From Polyangia bacterium (GTDB lineage Bacteria > Myxococcota_A > Polyangia > Nannocystales > Nannocystaceae): DNA of 64,000 bases. The translations under genes and the position numbers were made by a program. Of the stretch, positions 1 to 10,849 are shown piece by piece (the first letter of the stretch is position 1; each line of letters opens with the position of its first letter). Below the pieces are notes generated by a model. The model did not search any database. It was not told where the DNA came from and worked only from the letters and a program-made list of their open reading frames with translations. The stretch lies in contig JAUHWG010000015.1 of the NCBI GenBank assembly GCA_030424595.1, forward strand, positions 62,001 to 126,000. Direction: 5' to 3'.

Positions 1-125
1 GCAACCCTGGCGCCCGGCGCCCGGCGCCCGGCGCTCGGCGCTGCCGGACGCCCCGGAGATCGTCAGACTCGGCGTTGGCGCTTCGCGTGCTCCCGCGCTG
101 GAGCCCCACACGGCGAGAGCTTCGG

Positions 126-209
126 CCAGAGGTGCAGCCAGAGGTGCAGCCAGAGGTGCAGCCAGAGGTGCAGCCAGAGGTGCAGCCAGAAGTGCAGTCA
201 GAGCTGCAG
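126..209. repeat. 12-bp tandem repeat, 7 units
   Basis: Seven consecutive 12-bp units of the form CCAGAGGTGCAG. The first five are identical and the last two have diverged. Positions 9-43 also carry a short run of GGCGCCCG-type units. The array lies downstream of gshB. The first 238 bases hold no gene that I can support, and what lies beyond the left edge is not visible. Confidence 0.9.
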
Positions 210-238
210 CCGGCGCTTTTCCGACCTCGACCGAGCGG

Positions 239-1225
239 CTAGGACTCGAGCCGGCGCTCGATCCCCGCCCAGAACTTCGCCTCCATCGTCTCGTCGCCGC
301 GCAGCCCGTGGAGCTTGTTGACCTCCTGCATGCCGGTGGGGCTGGTGACGTTGATCTCGGTGAGGTAGTCGCCGAGGACGTCGAGGCCGACGAAGAACTG
401 GCCGCGCTCGCGGAGGAAGGGGCCGACGCGGGCGCAGATCTGGCGATCGCGCGGGGTCAGATCGGTCAGCGCCGGGCGGCCGCCCATGTGGAAGTTGTTG
501 CGGAGCTCGCCGCTGGCGGGGACCCGGAGGACCGCGCCGACGGGCTCGCCGTCGATCAGGAGGATGCGCTTGTCGCCGCGCGAGGCCTCCGGCACGAACT
601 CCTGGACGATCGTCCATTCGGCGCCGTCGTCGGTCGCGAGCTCGAAGAGGGTCGAGAGGTTGGGGTCGTTCTCGCGGGCGATCAGCACCCCGCGGCCGCC
701 GTAGCCGTAGACCGGCTTGAGGATCATCTGTCCGCCGAGCTCGGCGAGCACCTCGCGCAGGTCGTGGCGATCGCGGAGCATGTAGGTCCGCGGGATCAGG
801 CTCGGGAACTCGAGGATCGCGAGCTTCTCGCTGAGGTCGCGCAGCCCCGACGGCTCGTTGAGCACGAGGGTCTCGGCGCTGGCGCGGTCGAGCCACCAGG
901 TCGCGGTGATGAAGTCGCTGTCGAGCGGCGGATCTTTCCGCATCAGGATCACCCGGAAGTCGCCGGCGCTCCGCCGCTCGGGCGGGCCGGCGGCGACCAG
1001 AGGCGGCGGCGCCCCGGACTCGCGCGTCGGTCCGAGCGCGAGCGGGGTGGCGCTCGCAAAGGCGCTGTCGTTGCGGAGGCTGAGACCGCCGAGCTGGACC
1101 GCGAAGGGGCGATAGCCCCGGCGGAGCGCCTCGGTGATCATGACGTACGACGAGTCGCCCGCCGGGTTGAGCTGCTCCAGCGGATCAAGGACGAGGAGGA
1201 CATCGCCGCGGGTCGAGTTGGCCAT
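239..1225 (-). CDS. gshB: glutathione synthetase
   Basis: Joins gamma-glutamylcysteine to glycine with ATP, the last step of glutathione synthesis, in the cytoplasm. The 328-residue product follows the prokaryotic GshB family (about 315 aa) end to end. The N-terminal domain carries LVLDPLEQLNPAGDSSY and ILMRKDPPLDSDF. The ATP-grasp part has the Gly-rich loop LKPVYGYGGRGV and ends with FVGLDVLGDYLTEINVTSP, the nucleotide and metal-binding strand. I chose the ATG at 1225 because family similarity begins there; the 49 codons that could be added upstream look like translated spacer. It diverges from the gene at 1321 across 95 bp. No gshA is visible, so the first step must be encoded elsewhere. 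Confidence 0.96.
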   Translation of the reverse strand: MANSTRGDVLLVLDPLEQLNPAGDSSYVMITEALRRGYRPFAVQLGGLSLRNDSAFASATPLALGPTRESGAPPPLVAAGPPERRSAGDFRVILMRKDPPLDSDFITATWWLDRASAETLVLNEPSGLRDLSEKLAILEFPSLIPRTYMLRDRHDLREVLAELGGQMILKPVYGYGGRGVLIARENDPNLSTLFELATDDGAEWTIVQEFVPEASRGDKRILLIDGEPVGAVLRVPASGELRNNFHMGGRPALTDLTPRDRQICARVGPFLRERGQFFVGLDVLGDYLTEINVTSPTGMQEVNKLHGLRGDETMEAKFWAGIERRLES

Positions 1226-1320
1226 CGCTCGCCGAGGATAGCAGCGCGCGGGAGGGGCGCGGGCACGCTCAGCGCCTGAAACTTGGCGGCCCGGGGACCC
1301 CCTGGCAAGCTCGGCGCTCC

Positions 1321-1842
1321 GTGAGCAGCCCATCGTCAGCCAAGGTCCACGCGCTCCCGACCAAGCCCGCAAAGGACGGCTCCGAGGGTCGACCGGAGGG
1401 GGCCAGCGCGCTCCTCCCCCCGGCGAGCTGGTCCCGTGTGCGGCGGCTCTCGCTGATCCGCCGAGAGGTGCGCGAGATCCTCGCGCCCAAGGCCCTGGAC
1501 CTCCTGTGGAGCCGCCGCGAGGAGATCATCGAGGGCAGCCGGGAGATCGGCGGCCGCCAGGCGAGCGCCAGCTACTTCGCGACGGTGATGGTGACGATCG
1601 ACCTGATGTCCTGTCGGGACCTCTTCCGCGAGCCCGCGGACGTCGCCACCGCCCGTCGGATCTCCGAGCTGATGCGGGACAGCGAGGATCTTCACGGACG
1701 CCTCCTGGGGCTGGTCGGCCCCCAGCTCGCGGCGCTCTCGCAGCGCTCCGTCGACGATCTCGACATCGCCCTCGAGTTCCGGGTGAGGGCCGACGGCCCC
1801 CGGATCCTGATCGACGGCGACGCGATGACCACACCTTCCTGA
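1321..1842 (+). CDS. hypothetical protein, 173 aa
   Basis: I do not recognise this protein. It begins with GTG, has a 35-residue Pro/Ser/Ala-rich N-terminus and then a mostly helical, charged body (RREVREILAPKALDLLWSRR, ASYFATVMVTIDLMSCRDLF) without a signal peptide or membrane segment, so it is probably cytoplasmic. The 11-bp gap to the MerR-TPR gene suggests co-transcription and a related role. GC-rich codon use matches its neighbours. The start could be further downstream, near the helical part, because the first 35 residues are low in complexity. Confidence 0.7.
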   Translation: MSSPSSAKVHALPTKPAKDGSEGRPEGASALLPPASWSRVRRLSLIRREVREILAPKALDLLWSRREEIIEGSREIGGRQASASYFATVMVTIDLMSCRDLFREPADVATARRISELMRDSEDLHGRLLGLVGPQLAALSQRSVDDLDIALEFRVRADGPRILIDGDAMTTPS

Positions 1843-1853
1843 GCCGAGCTGCT

Positions 1854-2861
1854 ATGACGATGCCCGTGACCCACGCCGATCCAGTGGCGCCGGAGGACGG
1901 ACGGCGCGAGGAGCTCTTCTCGACCCGCGACGTCGCCCGCCTCTTCGGCCTCCCGGAGAGCCGGCTGCGCTACTGGGCCCAGACCGGCTTCATCCGCCCG
2001 TCGCGGAGAACCGGCGAGCGCGTCCTCTACGACTTCCGCGATCTGATCGCGGTCAAGGTCGCCAAGGAGCTGCTCGCCGCCGGCCTCTCGCTCCAGCGGG
2101 TCCGCCGCTCGCTCGACGCCCTCCGGATCAAGCTCCCCGACGTCACCGCGCCGCTCTCTCGCCTGCGGATCCGCTGCGAGCACGACACCGTGATCGTCGA
2201 CGAGAGCGAGCACGCCTTCGAGGCCCAGAGCGGTCAGGTGCTCCTCAACTTCGCGGTCGACTCGCTCCGCGAGGAGGTCGCCGAGGTGCTCACCTTCCCG
2301 GTGATCGATCGCCAGGAGCCGGCGACCCCCGGCGACGCCTACGAGTGGTTCCTCCGGGGCTGCGAGGAGGAGGCCGAGTGGGACGGCGCGGATCCGGAGG
2401 ACCCGGCCTTCGTCGCGGCGAAGACCGCCTACGAGCAGGCGATCGACCTCGACCCTGGGCTCGCCTCGGCCTACACCAACCTCGGTGCGCTGCTCGCCGC
2501 CGGCGGTGACCTCGACGGCGCCCGCGACTGCTTTGACCAGGCGCTCTACTTTGACAGCGAGCAGCCGGAGGCCCAGGCCAACCTCGCCGCCCTGGCCCTG
2601 AGGACCGGCGATCCAGAGACCGCGATCGCTGGCTACCGGCTCCTCCTCGAGGGCAGCCCCGATCACATCGAGGCCCACTACGGGATGGCCCGCTCGCTGA
2701 TCCTGCTCGCCCGCAAGGACGAGGCCTTGGCCCACCTGGAGCGCTTCCTCGCCGCGGTCGCCCGCCTCTACCCGGAGGACGTCGACGAGGAGCTCGCGGC
2801 GCGTCGGGACATGGCGACGCAGGTGGCCGAGGAGCTGCGGCGCGAGCTCGAGGCCGGCTAG
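1854..2861 (+). CDS. MerR-type DNA-binding protein with TPR repeats
   Basis: Likely a cytoplasmic transcription regulator. Residues about 18-90 form a MerR winged helix (FSTRDVARLFGLPESRLRYW, then RPSRRTGERVLYDFRDLIAV), and residues about 175-310 hold at least three tetratricopeptide repeats (AYTNLGALLAAGGDLDGARD, AQANLAALALRTGDPETAIA, AHYGMARSLILLARKDEALA). In place of a MerR effector-binding domain the TPRs suggest a protein partner. ATG at 1854 and ATG at 1860 are both possible starts. It sits 11 bp after the 173-aa gene and 9 bp before the GH3-like gene, so the three probably form an operon. The target is unknown. Confidence 0.85.
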   Translation: MTMPVTHADPVAPEDGRREELFSTRDVARLFGLPESRLRYWAQTGFIRPSRRTGERVLYDFRDLIAVKVAKELLAAGLSLQRVRRSLDALRIKLPDVTAPLSRLRIRCEHDTVIVDESEHAFEAQSGQVLLNFAVDSLREEVAEVLTFPVIDRQEPATPGDAYEWFLRGCEEEAEWDGADPEDPAFVAAKTAYEQAIDLDPGLASAYTNLGALLAAGGDLDGARDCFDQALYFDSEQPEAQANLAALALRTGDPETAIAGYRLLLEGSPDHIEAHYGMARSLILLARKDEALAHLERFLAAVARLYPEDVDEELAARRDMATQVAEELRRELEAG

Positions 2862-2870
2862 GTCGCGGCG

Positions 2871-4340
2871 ATGGGGACGGGGGAGAGCGGCCGTGAGCGC
2901 AGCCTCGGGCGGCTCCTCGACAGCCTCCGGGCGACGGAGGTCGGCCGCGCCTTCGGCCTCGGGCGGATCTCGTCGCTCGCCGACTTTCGCGCCCATGTCC
3001 CCCTCCTGAGCCTCGGCGATCACGCCCGCCGGGTCGAGCCCCACTTGGGCTTCGGCCTCGTCGATCCCCGCGACCCGGCGGCGGCGACCCTCGCTGGGCT
3101 CGACTGGGAGCGGGCGGAGGTCGCCGATGTCTGGCGGGCTTTCCTCGCCGACCGGCCGCGGGCGTTGACGGGTCAGGCGGTGGTGCTCCAGGCCCGCGAG
3201 CTCGATCGCAGCGTCGATCGACTGCTCTGCGACGACCTCGCGGCGCTCGGCGTCACCGTCCGACGGATCGAGCGGGCCGACAGCGCGGCGGCCCTCCTGG
3301 AGCAGATCGCCGCCTGCGAGCCGACGATCCTCGCGGTCCCGAGCGCCTTTACGATCACGCGGCTCGAGCGAGAGGCGCGACGCCCCCTCGACAGGGCCCT
3401 CCCCTCGCTCGCCCTCCTCCTCGCCTCCCACGATCTTCGCCAGCGGGCGCGGGCTGGCCTGGCGGTCGAGTCGGCGGGCTGGATCCACCGCTCGGGTCGG
3501 CTCGGCCTCCCCTCGCCGCGGGCCCCCTCGCGCTCCTTCACCCTCGCGGTCGGCTCTCAGCTCATCGAGCTCCTGCCCCACCGCGAGCTCGACCACGAGG
3601 GCCAGCGGGTGCTCGACGAGCAGACGATCCTGCCGGAGCACGCGACCCTCGGCATGCGCTACGAGCTGGTGGTGACCTCGCCGCTCGGCTGCCTACGCCT
3701 GCGGACCGACGATCATGTCGAGGTGGTCAGCTTCGATCCGCCGACCGCCCTCGCGCCCTTCCCGAGGCCGCGGGTGGTCCGTCTCCGACCGCCGGCGGCG
3801 CGGGTCCCCCTGGAGGGGGTGTCGCTGCCGGGGGCATGGCTGACGGCCGCGGTCCGCCAGGCGTTTCGCCCGGAGGAGCCGGCCCTGCTCGCGGCGACGG
3901 TCGGACCGGACCCGAGCGCGGTCGGCCCTGAGGCGCGGCGATCCTCGACCTCGAAGACGAGGGGGGCGGGGCGCGGCGATCCCTTCGCGGACACCGAGCT
4001 CGGGGCGGCCCGAGTAGGAGCACGGACGCGGCCGCTGATGCCCCGGCGGCTGCTGGTCCAGGTCGAGGTCCAGGGGCTCGGCCGCTCGGCGCTGCCCCGC
4101 CGCTTGAGCGACGCGGTCGACCAGGATCTGCGCCGGCGCTCGGCCGCCTACGAGCATCTGCGTAGCGCAGGGGAGCTGCTGCGGCCCCACGTCGTGATCG
4201 TCGATCCGGGCTCTTTTGCCGGGGCGCAGGAGCGGCGGATCCTCTCGCTGCGCGGCCGCGTCGGGACTCCCGTGGTCCGCGTGGTCGGCCGCGAACGGGC
4301 GTCGCTCTTCCCGTCGTCGACCTACGGTCATTCGCACTAG
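2871..4340 (+). CDS. GH3-like acyl-adenylate-family protein, active site degenerate
   Basis: The 489-residue product follows the GH3 fold, best seen in the N-terminal stretch ISSLADFRAHVPLLSL, the strand ELVVTSPLGCLRLRTDDHVE (GH3 enzymes have a YRYRVGD-like motif here) and the C-terminal cap near residues 420-465 (SAAYEHLRSAGELLRPHVVI). GH3 enzymes adenylate carboxylates and couple them to amino acids. The Ser/Thr/Gly-rich ATP loop of the family is not visible here, so catalysis is doubtful. The TAG stop codon is part of the CTAG that flanks element A, which begins at the next base. Last gene of the apparent operon that starts at 1321. Confidence 0.65.
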   Translation: MGTGESGRERSLGRLLDSLRATEVGRAFGLGRISSLADFRAHVPLLSLGDHARRVEPHLGFGLVDPRDPAAATLAGLDWERAEVADVWRAFLADRPRALTGQAVVLQARELDRSVDRLLCDDLAALGVTVRRIERADSAAALLEQIAACEPTILAVPSAFTITRLEREARRPLDRALPSLALLLASHDLRQRARAGLAVESAGWIHRSGRLGLPSPRAPSRSFTLAVGSQLIELLPHRELDHEGQRVLDEQTILPEHATLGMRYELVVTSPLGCLRLRTDDHVEVVSFDPPTALAPFPRPRVVRLRPPAARVPLEGVSLPGAWLTAAVRQAFRPEEPALLAATVGPDPSAVGPEARRSSTSKTRGAGRGDPFADTELGAARVGARTRPLMPRRLLVQVEVQGLGRSALPRRLSDAVDQDLRRRSAAYEHLRSAGELLRPHVVIVDPGSFAGAQERRILSLRGRVGTPVVRVVGRERASLFPSSTYGHSH

Positions 4341-5615
4341 GCCTAAAGTAAGCGCTGGTGTGAAACCGCCCCCCAGTTCCGTGTCGAAGTGCGCTCACGC
4401 GGACTTTTGCCGCCCGAGTGCTCGGGCGAGGGTGAAGGCTCACCTCCCGCTTGACGGCGGGCGGAGCTCGGAGGCTGAAGGCGGGCGAGGGGCGACGAGG
4501 CGACGAGGCGGGTCCCTCGCGGACGCGGGTCCTCCCATGCCACGTGCTCGCCACGGGTGAGGCTGAGGTGCTTGAAGAGACAGGTGCGCGTGTCTCCGCG
4601 CGAGGCACGGGTCCTCCCGCTGCGTCCCACCCGTCGCCCCTCGCTCGCCCGAGCGAGTCTGTCGGCGCTCCGCTTGCGAGTACGTGGATCGCCTGCTCCC
4701 GTAGGTCTTCGCTCGATACGTGCTCGTCGAGACTCTCGACGATGATGAGAAGCAACGCGCATCGTCGGCCGAACTTCGGCCAGTGTCGCAGTCCAAGCGA
4801 GCGCGAGCCTCCGAGGCCCTAGCGAGAACACCGAGCGGGACAACTCGCGCGAGTCATCTCAGGGCCGACCGTCGGCGAGAACGGAGCCCACAGGCAAGCG
4901 CTCGACCGAAGTGCAAGAGCTTCGAGCCTCCGCCGGTAGAGTTGGTCGTCGACCCGGCTCCTGTGACCCCCTTCGCTGGGCTCACGCTCGCGGCTCGATC
5001 GCCTCAAGCTCCGGCGCTCGATCAACGGCCGCGTGAAGGTCTTCGAGAACAAGCGCGGCTACTAGGAATCGACGCACGTCCTGAGCCACGTCTACAACCT
5101 CTTCCTCGGCGGCAGCTTCGTGCTCGGTGTTCTCACAGGCGTTTCGGAGGCTCTCGATCGCTCTGGCTTCGGTACGGACCGAAGTTCGACCGGCGATGGG
5201 CGTTGTTGCTCATCATCGTCGAGAGACTCGACGAGCATGTGTCGAGAGAACATCTGCACTCACGAGTCCTCTACGCACCCGGTAGCGGAGCCCAGGACGA
5301 CTTGCTCGGGCGAGCGAGGGGCGACGGATGGGACGCAGCGGGAGGACCCGTGCCTCGCGCGGAGACACGCGTACCCTGTCTCTTCAAGCAGACCAGCCTA
5401 TCCCGTGGCGAGCACGTGGCATGGGAGGACCCGCGTCCGCGAGGGACCCGCCTCGTCGCCCCTCGCCCGCCCGCCTACAGCCCCCAAGCTCCGCCCCTCG
5501 CCGAGCACGAGGTGAGCGCTCACCCACACGGATACAGCGCGAAGCGCAAACCCCGTGTCACTGACGATTCTACGCGGGTTGTCTAGGACGCCTCATAGCA
5601 GCGCTTATTTCAGCA
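4341..5615. mobile_element. foldback-type element, copy A (CTAG-flanked)
   Basis: A 1275-bp non-coding unit bounded by CTAG at 4337-4340 and CTAG at 5616-5619. The outer ends are inverted copies: GCCTAAAGTAAGCGCT at the left, and TGCTGAAATAAGCGCT when the right end is read inward. Beyond the tips, both arms (about 480 bp each) are imperfect inverted copies. For example the 20-mer CCATGCCACGTGCTCGCCAC lies at 4535-4554 and its reverse complement at 5405-5424. The centre (about 4990-5150, plus strand) encodes a broken peptide (NGRVKVFENKRGY, stop, then HVLSHVYNLFLGGSFVLGVL) that could be a transposase remnant, but I do not recognise it. Copy B is in the opposite orientation at 21096-22454. Confidence 0.85.
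5511..5524. repeat. palindrome inside element A
   Basis: Perfect 14-bp palindrome GGTGAGCGCTCACC about 90 bp inside the right end of element A. The same palindrome is at 21186-21199 in copy B. In copy C it is extended to 20 bp at 28412-28431. The left arms carry a decayed form (GGTGAAGGCTCACC, 4431-4444). Its conservation at a fixed distance from the tips suggests a binding or processing site for whatever moves the element. Confidence 0.75.
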
Positions 5616-5751
5616 CTAGGAGCGCGCGGAGCGACCTGCGTCGGCGGCGGCGTTCACTGCCACTTTCGAGCGCGGTCTCCGGGCCGGCGGATCGAGCTTG
5701 CGGGTGGGCGCAGCGGCGCCCAGACTCGGAGGCTCCGGCGCTGTCGGCGTG

Positions 5752-5797
5752 GGTGGATAGATAGGCGGATAGATAGGTGGATAGATAGGTGGATGGG

Positions 5798-5799
<2 letters not shown>
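5752..5799. repeat. 12-bp tandem repeat at the start of a lipoprotein gene
   Basis: Four 12-bp units of GGTGGATAGATA type, the second with GGC and the last diverged, run into the start codon region of the next gene. Between element A and this array (5620-5751) I see no gene. Confidence 0.85.
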
Positions 5800-7552
<1,753 letters not shown>

Positions 7553-7744
7553 GGTCGTGATGGCTCGCGCGGGCGAGCCAGGTGAACGCGCTCGTCTCTT
7601 CCGGAGGCGGGCGCGCTTTTCTTCGTTCTTCTTCGTTTTTCTGCGTTCTTTTGTCTCGGCAAGGTTCACCTCTGAGGGGGCGGGCGGAGCCTGGGCGCTG
7701 TGGCCCCCAGGCCAGCCTGCGGGGGGCTCTGGTATCGTCGCTGG

Positions 7745-8578
7745 ATGTCCGCCTCGCTCGTCCCCCGTCGCCTCTCGATCCTCCTCCTCGGGCTCTCGCT
7801 CGTCGGCTGTGCGGGTGATGACGGCCTCGGCGAGAGCGACACCGTCGATGAGACGGCGACGGCGACGGCGACGGCGAGCGCCGGCACAGGCAATACGGAG
7901 AGCTCGACCGGGAGCACCGAGCCGACGACGACGGGCGAGAGCAGCGCGGGGACGACGGACGCGGGGACGACGAGCGCGGGGACGACGAGCGCGGGGACGA
8001 CGGACGGGGGGACGACGAGCGCCGGGACGACGAGCGCCGGGACGACGGACGGGGGGACGACGGACGGAGGGACGACGGAGGGCGACACGACCGGCGTGGT
8101 CCAGGAGGGATGCTCCGAGGACGCGGCGGAGCTGGTGACCCTGCTCAACGCCTACCGCGCCGAGAAGGGCAAGCCGCCGATCCCCCTCTCGCCCTCGCTG
8201 TGCATCGTCGGTGACACACACGCTCAGGACCTGGTCGACAACAGCCCTGACGCGGCGCCGGAGTGCAACCTGCACAGCTGGTCCGACGCCGGCAGCTGGT
8301 CCCCCTGCTGCTACACGGCCGACCACGCCCAGGCGAAGTGCATGTGGGACAAGCCCAAGGAGCTGACCTCGTACCCTGGCAACGGCTACGAGAACGCGGC
8401 CTCGGGCGCCCAGGGCCCCGCGGCCGCGCTCGAGCTGTGGAAGGGGAGCCCCGCCCACAACGACGTGATCCTAAACCAGGGGATCTGGAAGGACTTCCCG
8501 TGGGGAGCGGTCGGGGCTGGCTTTGAGGGCGGCTACGCGGTGCTTTGGTTCGGCCAAGAGGCGGATCCCGCGGGCTGA
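7745..8578 (+). CDS. CAP-domain (SCP/PR-1-like) lipoprotein
   Basis: The 277-residue product starts at ATG 7745 with the signal LSILLLGLSLVGC (lipobox LVGC), followed by AGDDG and about 90 residues of linker made of GTTSAG/GTTDGG repeats. The C-terminal 150 residues are a CAP domain: VTLLNAYRAEKGKPPIPLS, the His in DTHAQDL, the Glu in NGYENAASG and the His in SPAHNDVILN match the conserved acidic/His pocket of the family. Six Cys in the domain probably form disulphides. CAP proteins are secreted and their activity is often unknown. The upstream spacer 7553-7744 shows no gene. The codons of the repeat are themselves repetitive, so length variation between strains is likely. Confidence 0.88.
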   Translation: MSASLVPRRLSILLLGLSLVGCAGDDGLGESDTVDETATATATASAGTGNTESSTGSTEPTTTGESSAGTTDAGTTSAGTTSAGTTDGGTTSAGTTSAGTTDGGTTDGGTTEGDTTGVVQEGCSEDAAELVTLLNAYRAEKGKPPIPLSPSLCIVGDTHAQDLVDNSPDAAPECNLHSWSDAGSWSPCCYTADHAQAKCMWDKPKELTSYPGNGYENAASGAQGPAAALELWKGSPAHNDVILNQGIWKDFPWGAVGAGFEGGYAVLWFGQEADPAG

Positions 8579-8654
8579 GCCGCGGCCGCGACGGGCTGCG
8601 TGACGTGCGAAGCTGCGCCGTCGTCCGCACGCCGACCGTCCTACAATCTCGAGG

Positions 8655-9500
8655 ATGCTCCGCACACCGCAGGCCCAGGCGATGATCTCTCTCCTCGCGG
8701 GCTCGGCGTTGCCGCTCATCCTCGCCTGCGCGCCGACGCCGAGGTCGGGCACGTCCGCGTCCGTGCGCGGTCCGGTGGTCGGCGAGGGACCGCCTGCGGT
8801 GAGCGACGGCGGTGAGGCGGCGGCAGAGGGCGACGAGCAGTCTGCGGAGGGTCAGTCCGCCGAGGGCCGGTCTGCCGATAGCCTGTCCGCCGAGAGCAAG
8901 CGCGCCGAGAGCAAGCACGCCGAGAGCAAGCACGCCGAGAGCAAGCGCGCCGACGCGAGCAAGCCCGAGGTGGTGCCCACCTACGACAGCAAGTCCGCGG
9001 GAAAGTCTGGTGGCGCAGGAAGGTCGGACTACGACAGCAAGTCTGAGAGAAGGCCGGACGAGGAGGGCAAGCCCTACTACGAGAGCAAGGCCTACTACGA
9101 GAGCAAGCGTGCGGCGGCGGAGCGCCCGCGCGGGGCCCACGAGGCGCCCGTCGCCCGTCGCGACGACTTCGGGCCTCCTGGTCAGGAGACCCCGCTCGCC
9201 GTCGTCGCGGCCTACCTCGCAGCGGCCGACGCCAACGATCGTCCGCGGGCGTTGGCGGTGATGACCGCGAAATGTGCTGAGCGCGAGCGGACCTGGTCGA
9301 GGTCCTTCTCGACCGCGATCTTTGACCGCGGCCATCGCTTCCACGTGGTCCGCCTCGGCGAGGAGAACACCGAGGAGAACACCGCCGAGATCCGCCTGCG
9401 GGTGGTCTTCCTCGACTACGAGGGGAAGCCCGACAACGAGGGCATGCGCCTGACCTTGATCCGGCGCGACGGTCTGTGGTGGCTCGACGAGCTCCGCTGA
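8655..9500 (+). CDS. lipoprotein with ESKRA repeats and NTF2-like C-terminus
   Basis: A 281-residue predicted lipoprotein. The ATG at 8655 starts a signal that ends in LPLILAC. Residues about 60-150 are low complexity, with repeats ESKRAESKHAESKHAESK and YESK/YDSK units rich in Ser, Lys and Glu. The C-terminal 110 residues (TPLAVVAAYLAAADANDRPR to DGLWWLDEL) look like an NTF2-like/DUF4878-type fold common in secreted lipoproteins. The function is not known. The repetitive charged middle may act as a flexible spacer that binds peptidoglycan or other envelope polymers; that is only an inference. Confidence 0.8.
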   Translation: MLRTPQAQAMISLLAGSALPLILACAPTPRSGTSASVRGPVVGEGPPAVSDGGEAAAEGDEQSAEGQSAEGRSADSLSAESKRAESKHAESKHAESKRADASKPEVVPTYDSKSAGKSGGAGRSDYDSKSERRPDEEGKPYYESKAYYESKRAAAERPRGAHEAPVARRDDFGPPGQETPLAVVAAYLAAADANDRPRALAVMTAKCAERERTWSRSFSTAIFDRGHRFHVVRLGEENTEENTAEIRLRVVFLDYEGKPDNEGMRLTLIRRDGLWWLDELR

Positions 9501-9567
9501 GGGCCGCCGCGCCTCGGCCCTCGGCGCCGCCAGGCCCGGAGCGAAGGGTCCTCCTGCGGCGCCGCGC

Positions 9568-10767
9568 TCAGGGGCTCGGCGCCGGTCCCTGGATCCGGCT
9601 GAGCATGCCCTCGAAGAAGGGCGCTCGGACCACGCCGGCGAGCTTGTAGCCGTCGATCAGGACCATCGGCGTCCCGCGGATCCGCGACTTGGTGCCGAGG
9701 TTGACGTCGGTGACGATCGCGGCGGCCGTCGCCGGGTCGTCGAGGCAGCGCTCAAAGCTCGGCATGTCGAGGCCGAGGTCGGCGGCCGCCTGGATCAGGT
9801 CGGCGCGGCCGAGGTCCGGCTGGTTGTGGAAGAGCCGCTCGGCGTACTCCCAAAAGCGCCCCTGCGCCTGCGCGCACTCCCCCGCGTAGGCGGCGAAGCA
9901 GGCCTGCGGGTGGAGGGCGCCGTCGGTGTTGGCGTTGCAGGAGGCGTCGAGCGGGTAGTTGACGAAGACGACCTCGAGGGGCCGCGAGGTCGCGGCGAAG
10001 TAGCGCTCGGAGTGGTCCCAGAGCTGGCGACAGTAGGGGCACTCGAAGTCGCCGAACTCGACGATCAGGGTCGGCTCCCCCGGGCCGCCGACGCGGCGAC
10101 GGGGCTGCCCGGTGAGGTCGAGGTCGGTGATCCGCGGGCGGGCGAGGGCGGCCTCGATCTCCTCGCGGACCTGGACGTCGACCATGGCGCCGATCGTCCC
10201 CAGGACCTTGGTGTAGCCGAGCTGGAAGAGCCCCAGGCCGACGGCGAAGGTGACGATCGCGATGACGCCCGCCGGCCGGCGCAGGGCCGGGAGGACATGG
10301 CCGACCCCCTCGGCGAGGGGGCGGTCGAAGGAGGCCGCGGCCGCGGCGAAGGAGGCCGCGCTCAGGAGGTACCAGATCACGCAGAAGGGGCAGTAGGCCC
10401 CCTCGACGAGCGAGAGCGCGCCCATCAGCAGCGACGCCAGGAGGGCCGCGCCGGTCAGGCCGAAGAGGACGGCGTGGCTCGCATGGTCGGGGTCGCGGCG
10501 GCGGACGAGGGCGACGATCGTCGTGACCAGGACAGCCAGGACCCCGGCGCCGCCGATCACCGCGACCGGGACCCCGAAGAGGTCGCCAAAGCGGCCGCCC
10601 GTGACCTCGCAGCCGGTCTTCGACAGGGCGTGGCAGATCCTGCCGATGCCGCCCGCGCCGGTGACCAGGTCGACGTGCACCAGGGTCAGGTAGGCGGCGT
10701 CGGCCAGCGAGACCAGCCCCAAGAAGAGGAGCGCCGCGAGGGCGAGGCTGCGTTGACCGGTGCTCAT
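9568..10767 (-). CDS. vitamin K epoxide reductase-like / DsbA fusion protein
   Basis: A membrane enzyme that would make disulphide bonds in exported proteins, passing electrons to quinone. The 399-residue product has an N-terminal VKOR domain with about five membrane segments, the first Cys pair in ICHALSKTGC and the quinone-side CPFC in EGAYCPFCVIWYLLS. From about residue 225 a thioredoxin-fold DsbA domain follows, with FGDFECPYCRQLW (CPYC active site) and the cis-Pro loop RGTPMVLIDG. VKOR-thioredoxin fusions are known and replace DsbB plus DsbA. ATG 10767 is preferred; ATG 10779 adds four residues. It suits a neighbourhood rich in Cys-containing secreted proteins. Divergent from the aminotransferase at 10850. 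Confidence 0.93.
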   Translation of the reverse strand: MSTGQRSLALAALLFLGLVSLADAAYLTLVHVDLVTGAGGIGRICHALSKTGCEVTGGRFGDLFGVPVAVIGGAGVLAVLVTTIVALVRRRDPDHASHAVLFGLTGAALLASLLMGALSLVEGAYCPFCVIWYLLSAASFAAAAASFDRPLAEGVGHVLPALRRPAGVIAIVTFAVGLGLFQLGYTKVLGTIGAMVDVQVREEIEAALARPRITDLDLTGQPRRRVGGPGEPTLIVEFGDFECPYCRQLWDHSERYFAATSRPLEVVFVNYPLDASCNANTDGALHPQACFAAYAGECAQAQGRFWEYAERLFHNQPDLGRADLIQAAADLGLDMPSFERCLDDPATAAAIVTDVNLGTKSRIRGTPMVLIDGYKLAGVVRAPFFEGMLSRIQGPAPSP

Positions 10768-10849
10768 CGTCCGAGGCATCTTCCAGGTTTTTGTCGGCGA
10801 TGCGCAAGGACGGCTTGACGCCCCCTGGGCGCCGCTGTATCCGCCTGCG

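Noticed and set aside
1692..3641. Minus-strand open frame of 649 codons
   Set aside because: It is the antisense shadow of the MerR-TPR and GH3-like genes; its composition (Arg, Glu, Gly, Leu, Val) is that of a complement of GC-rich coding DNA.
4720..5586. 288-codon open frame in element A
   Set aside because: It crosses arms and core without domain or codon bias, and the corresponding frame in copy B is not kept.
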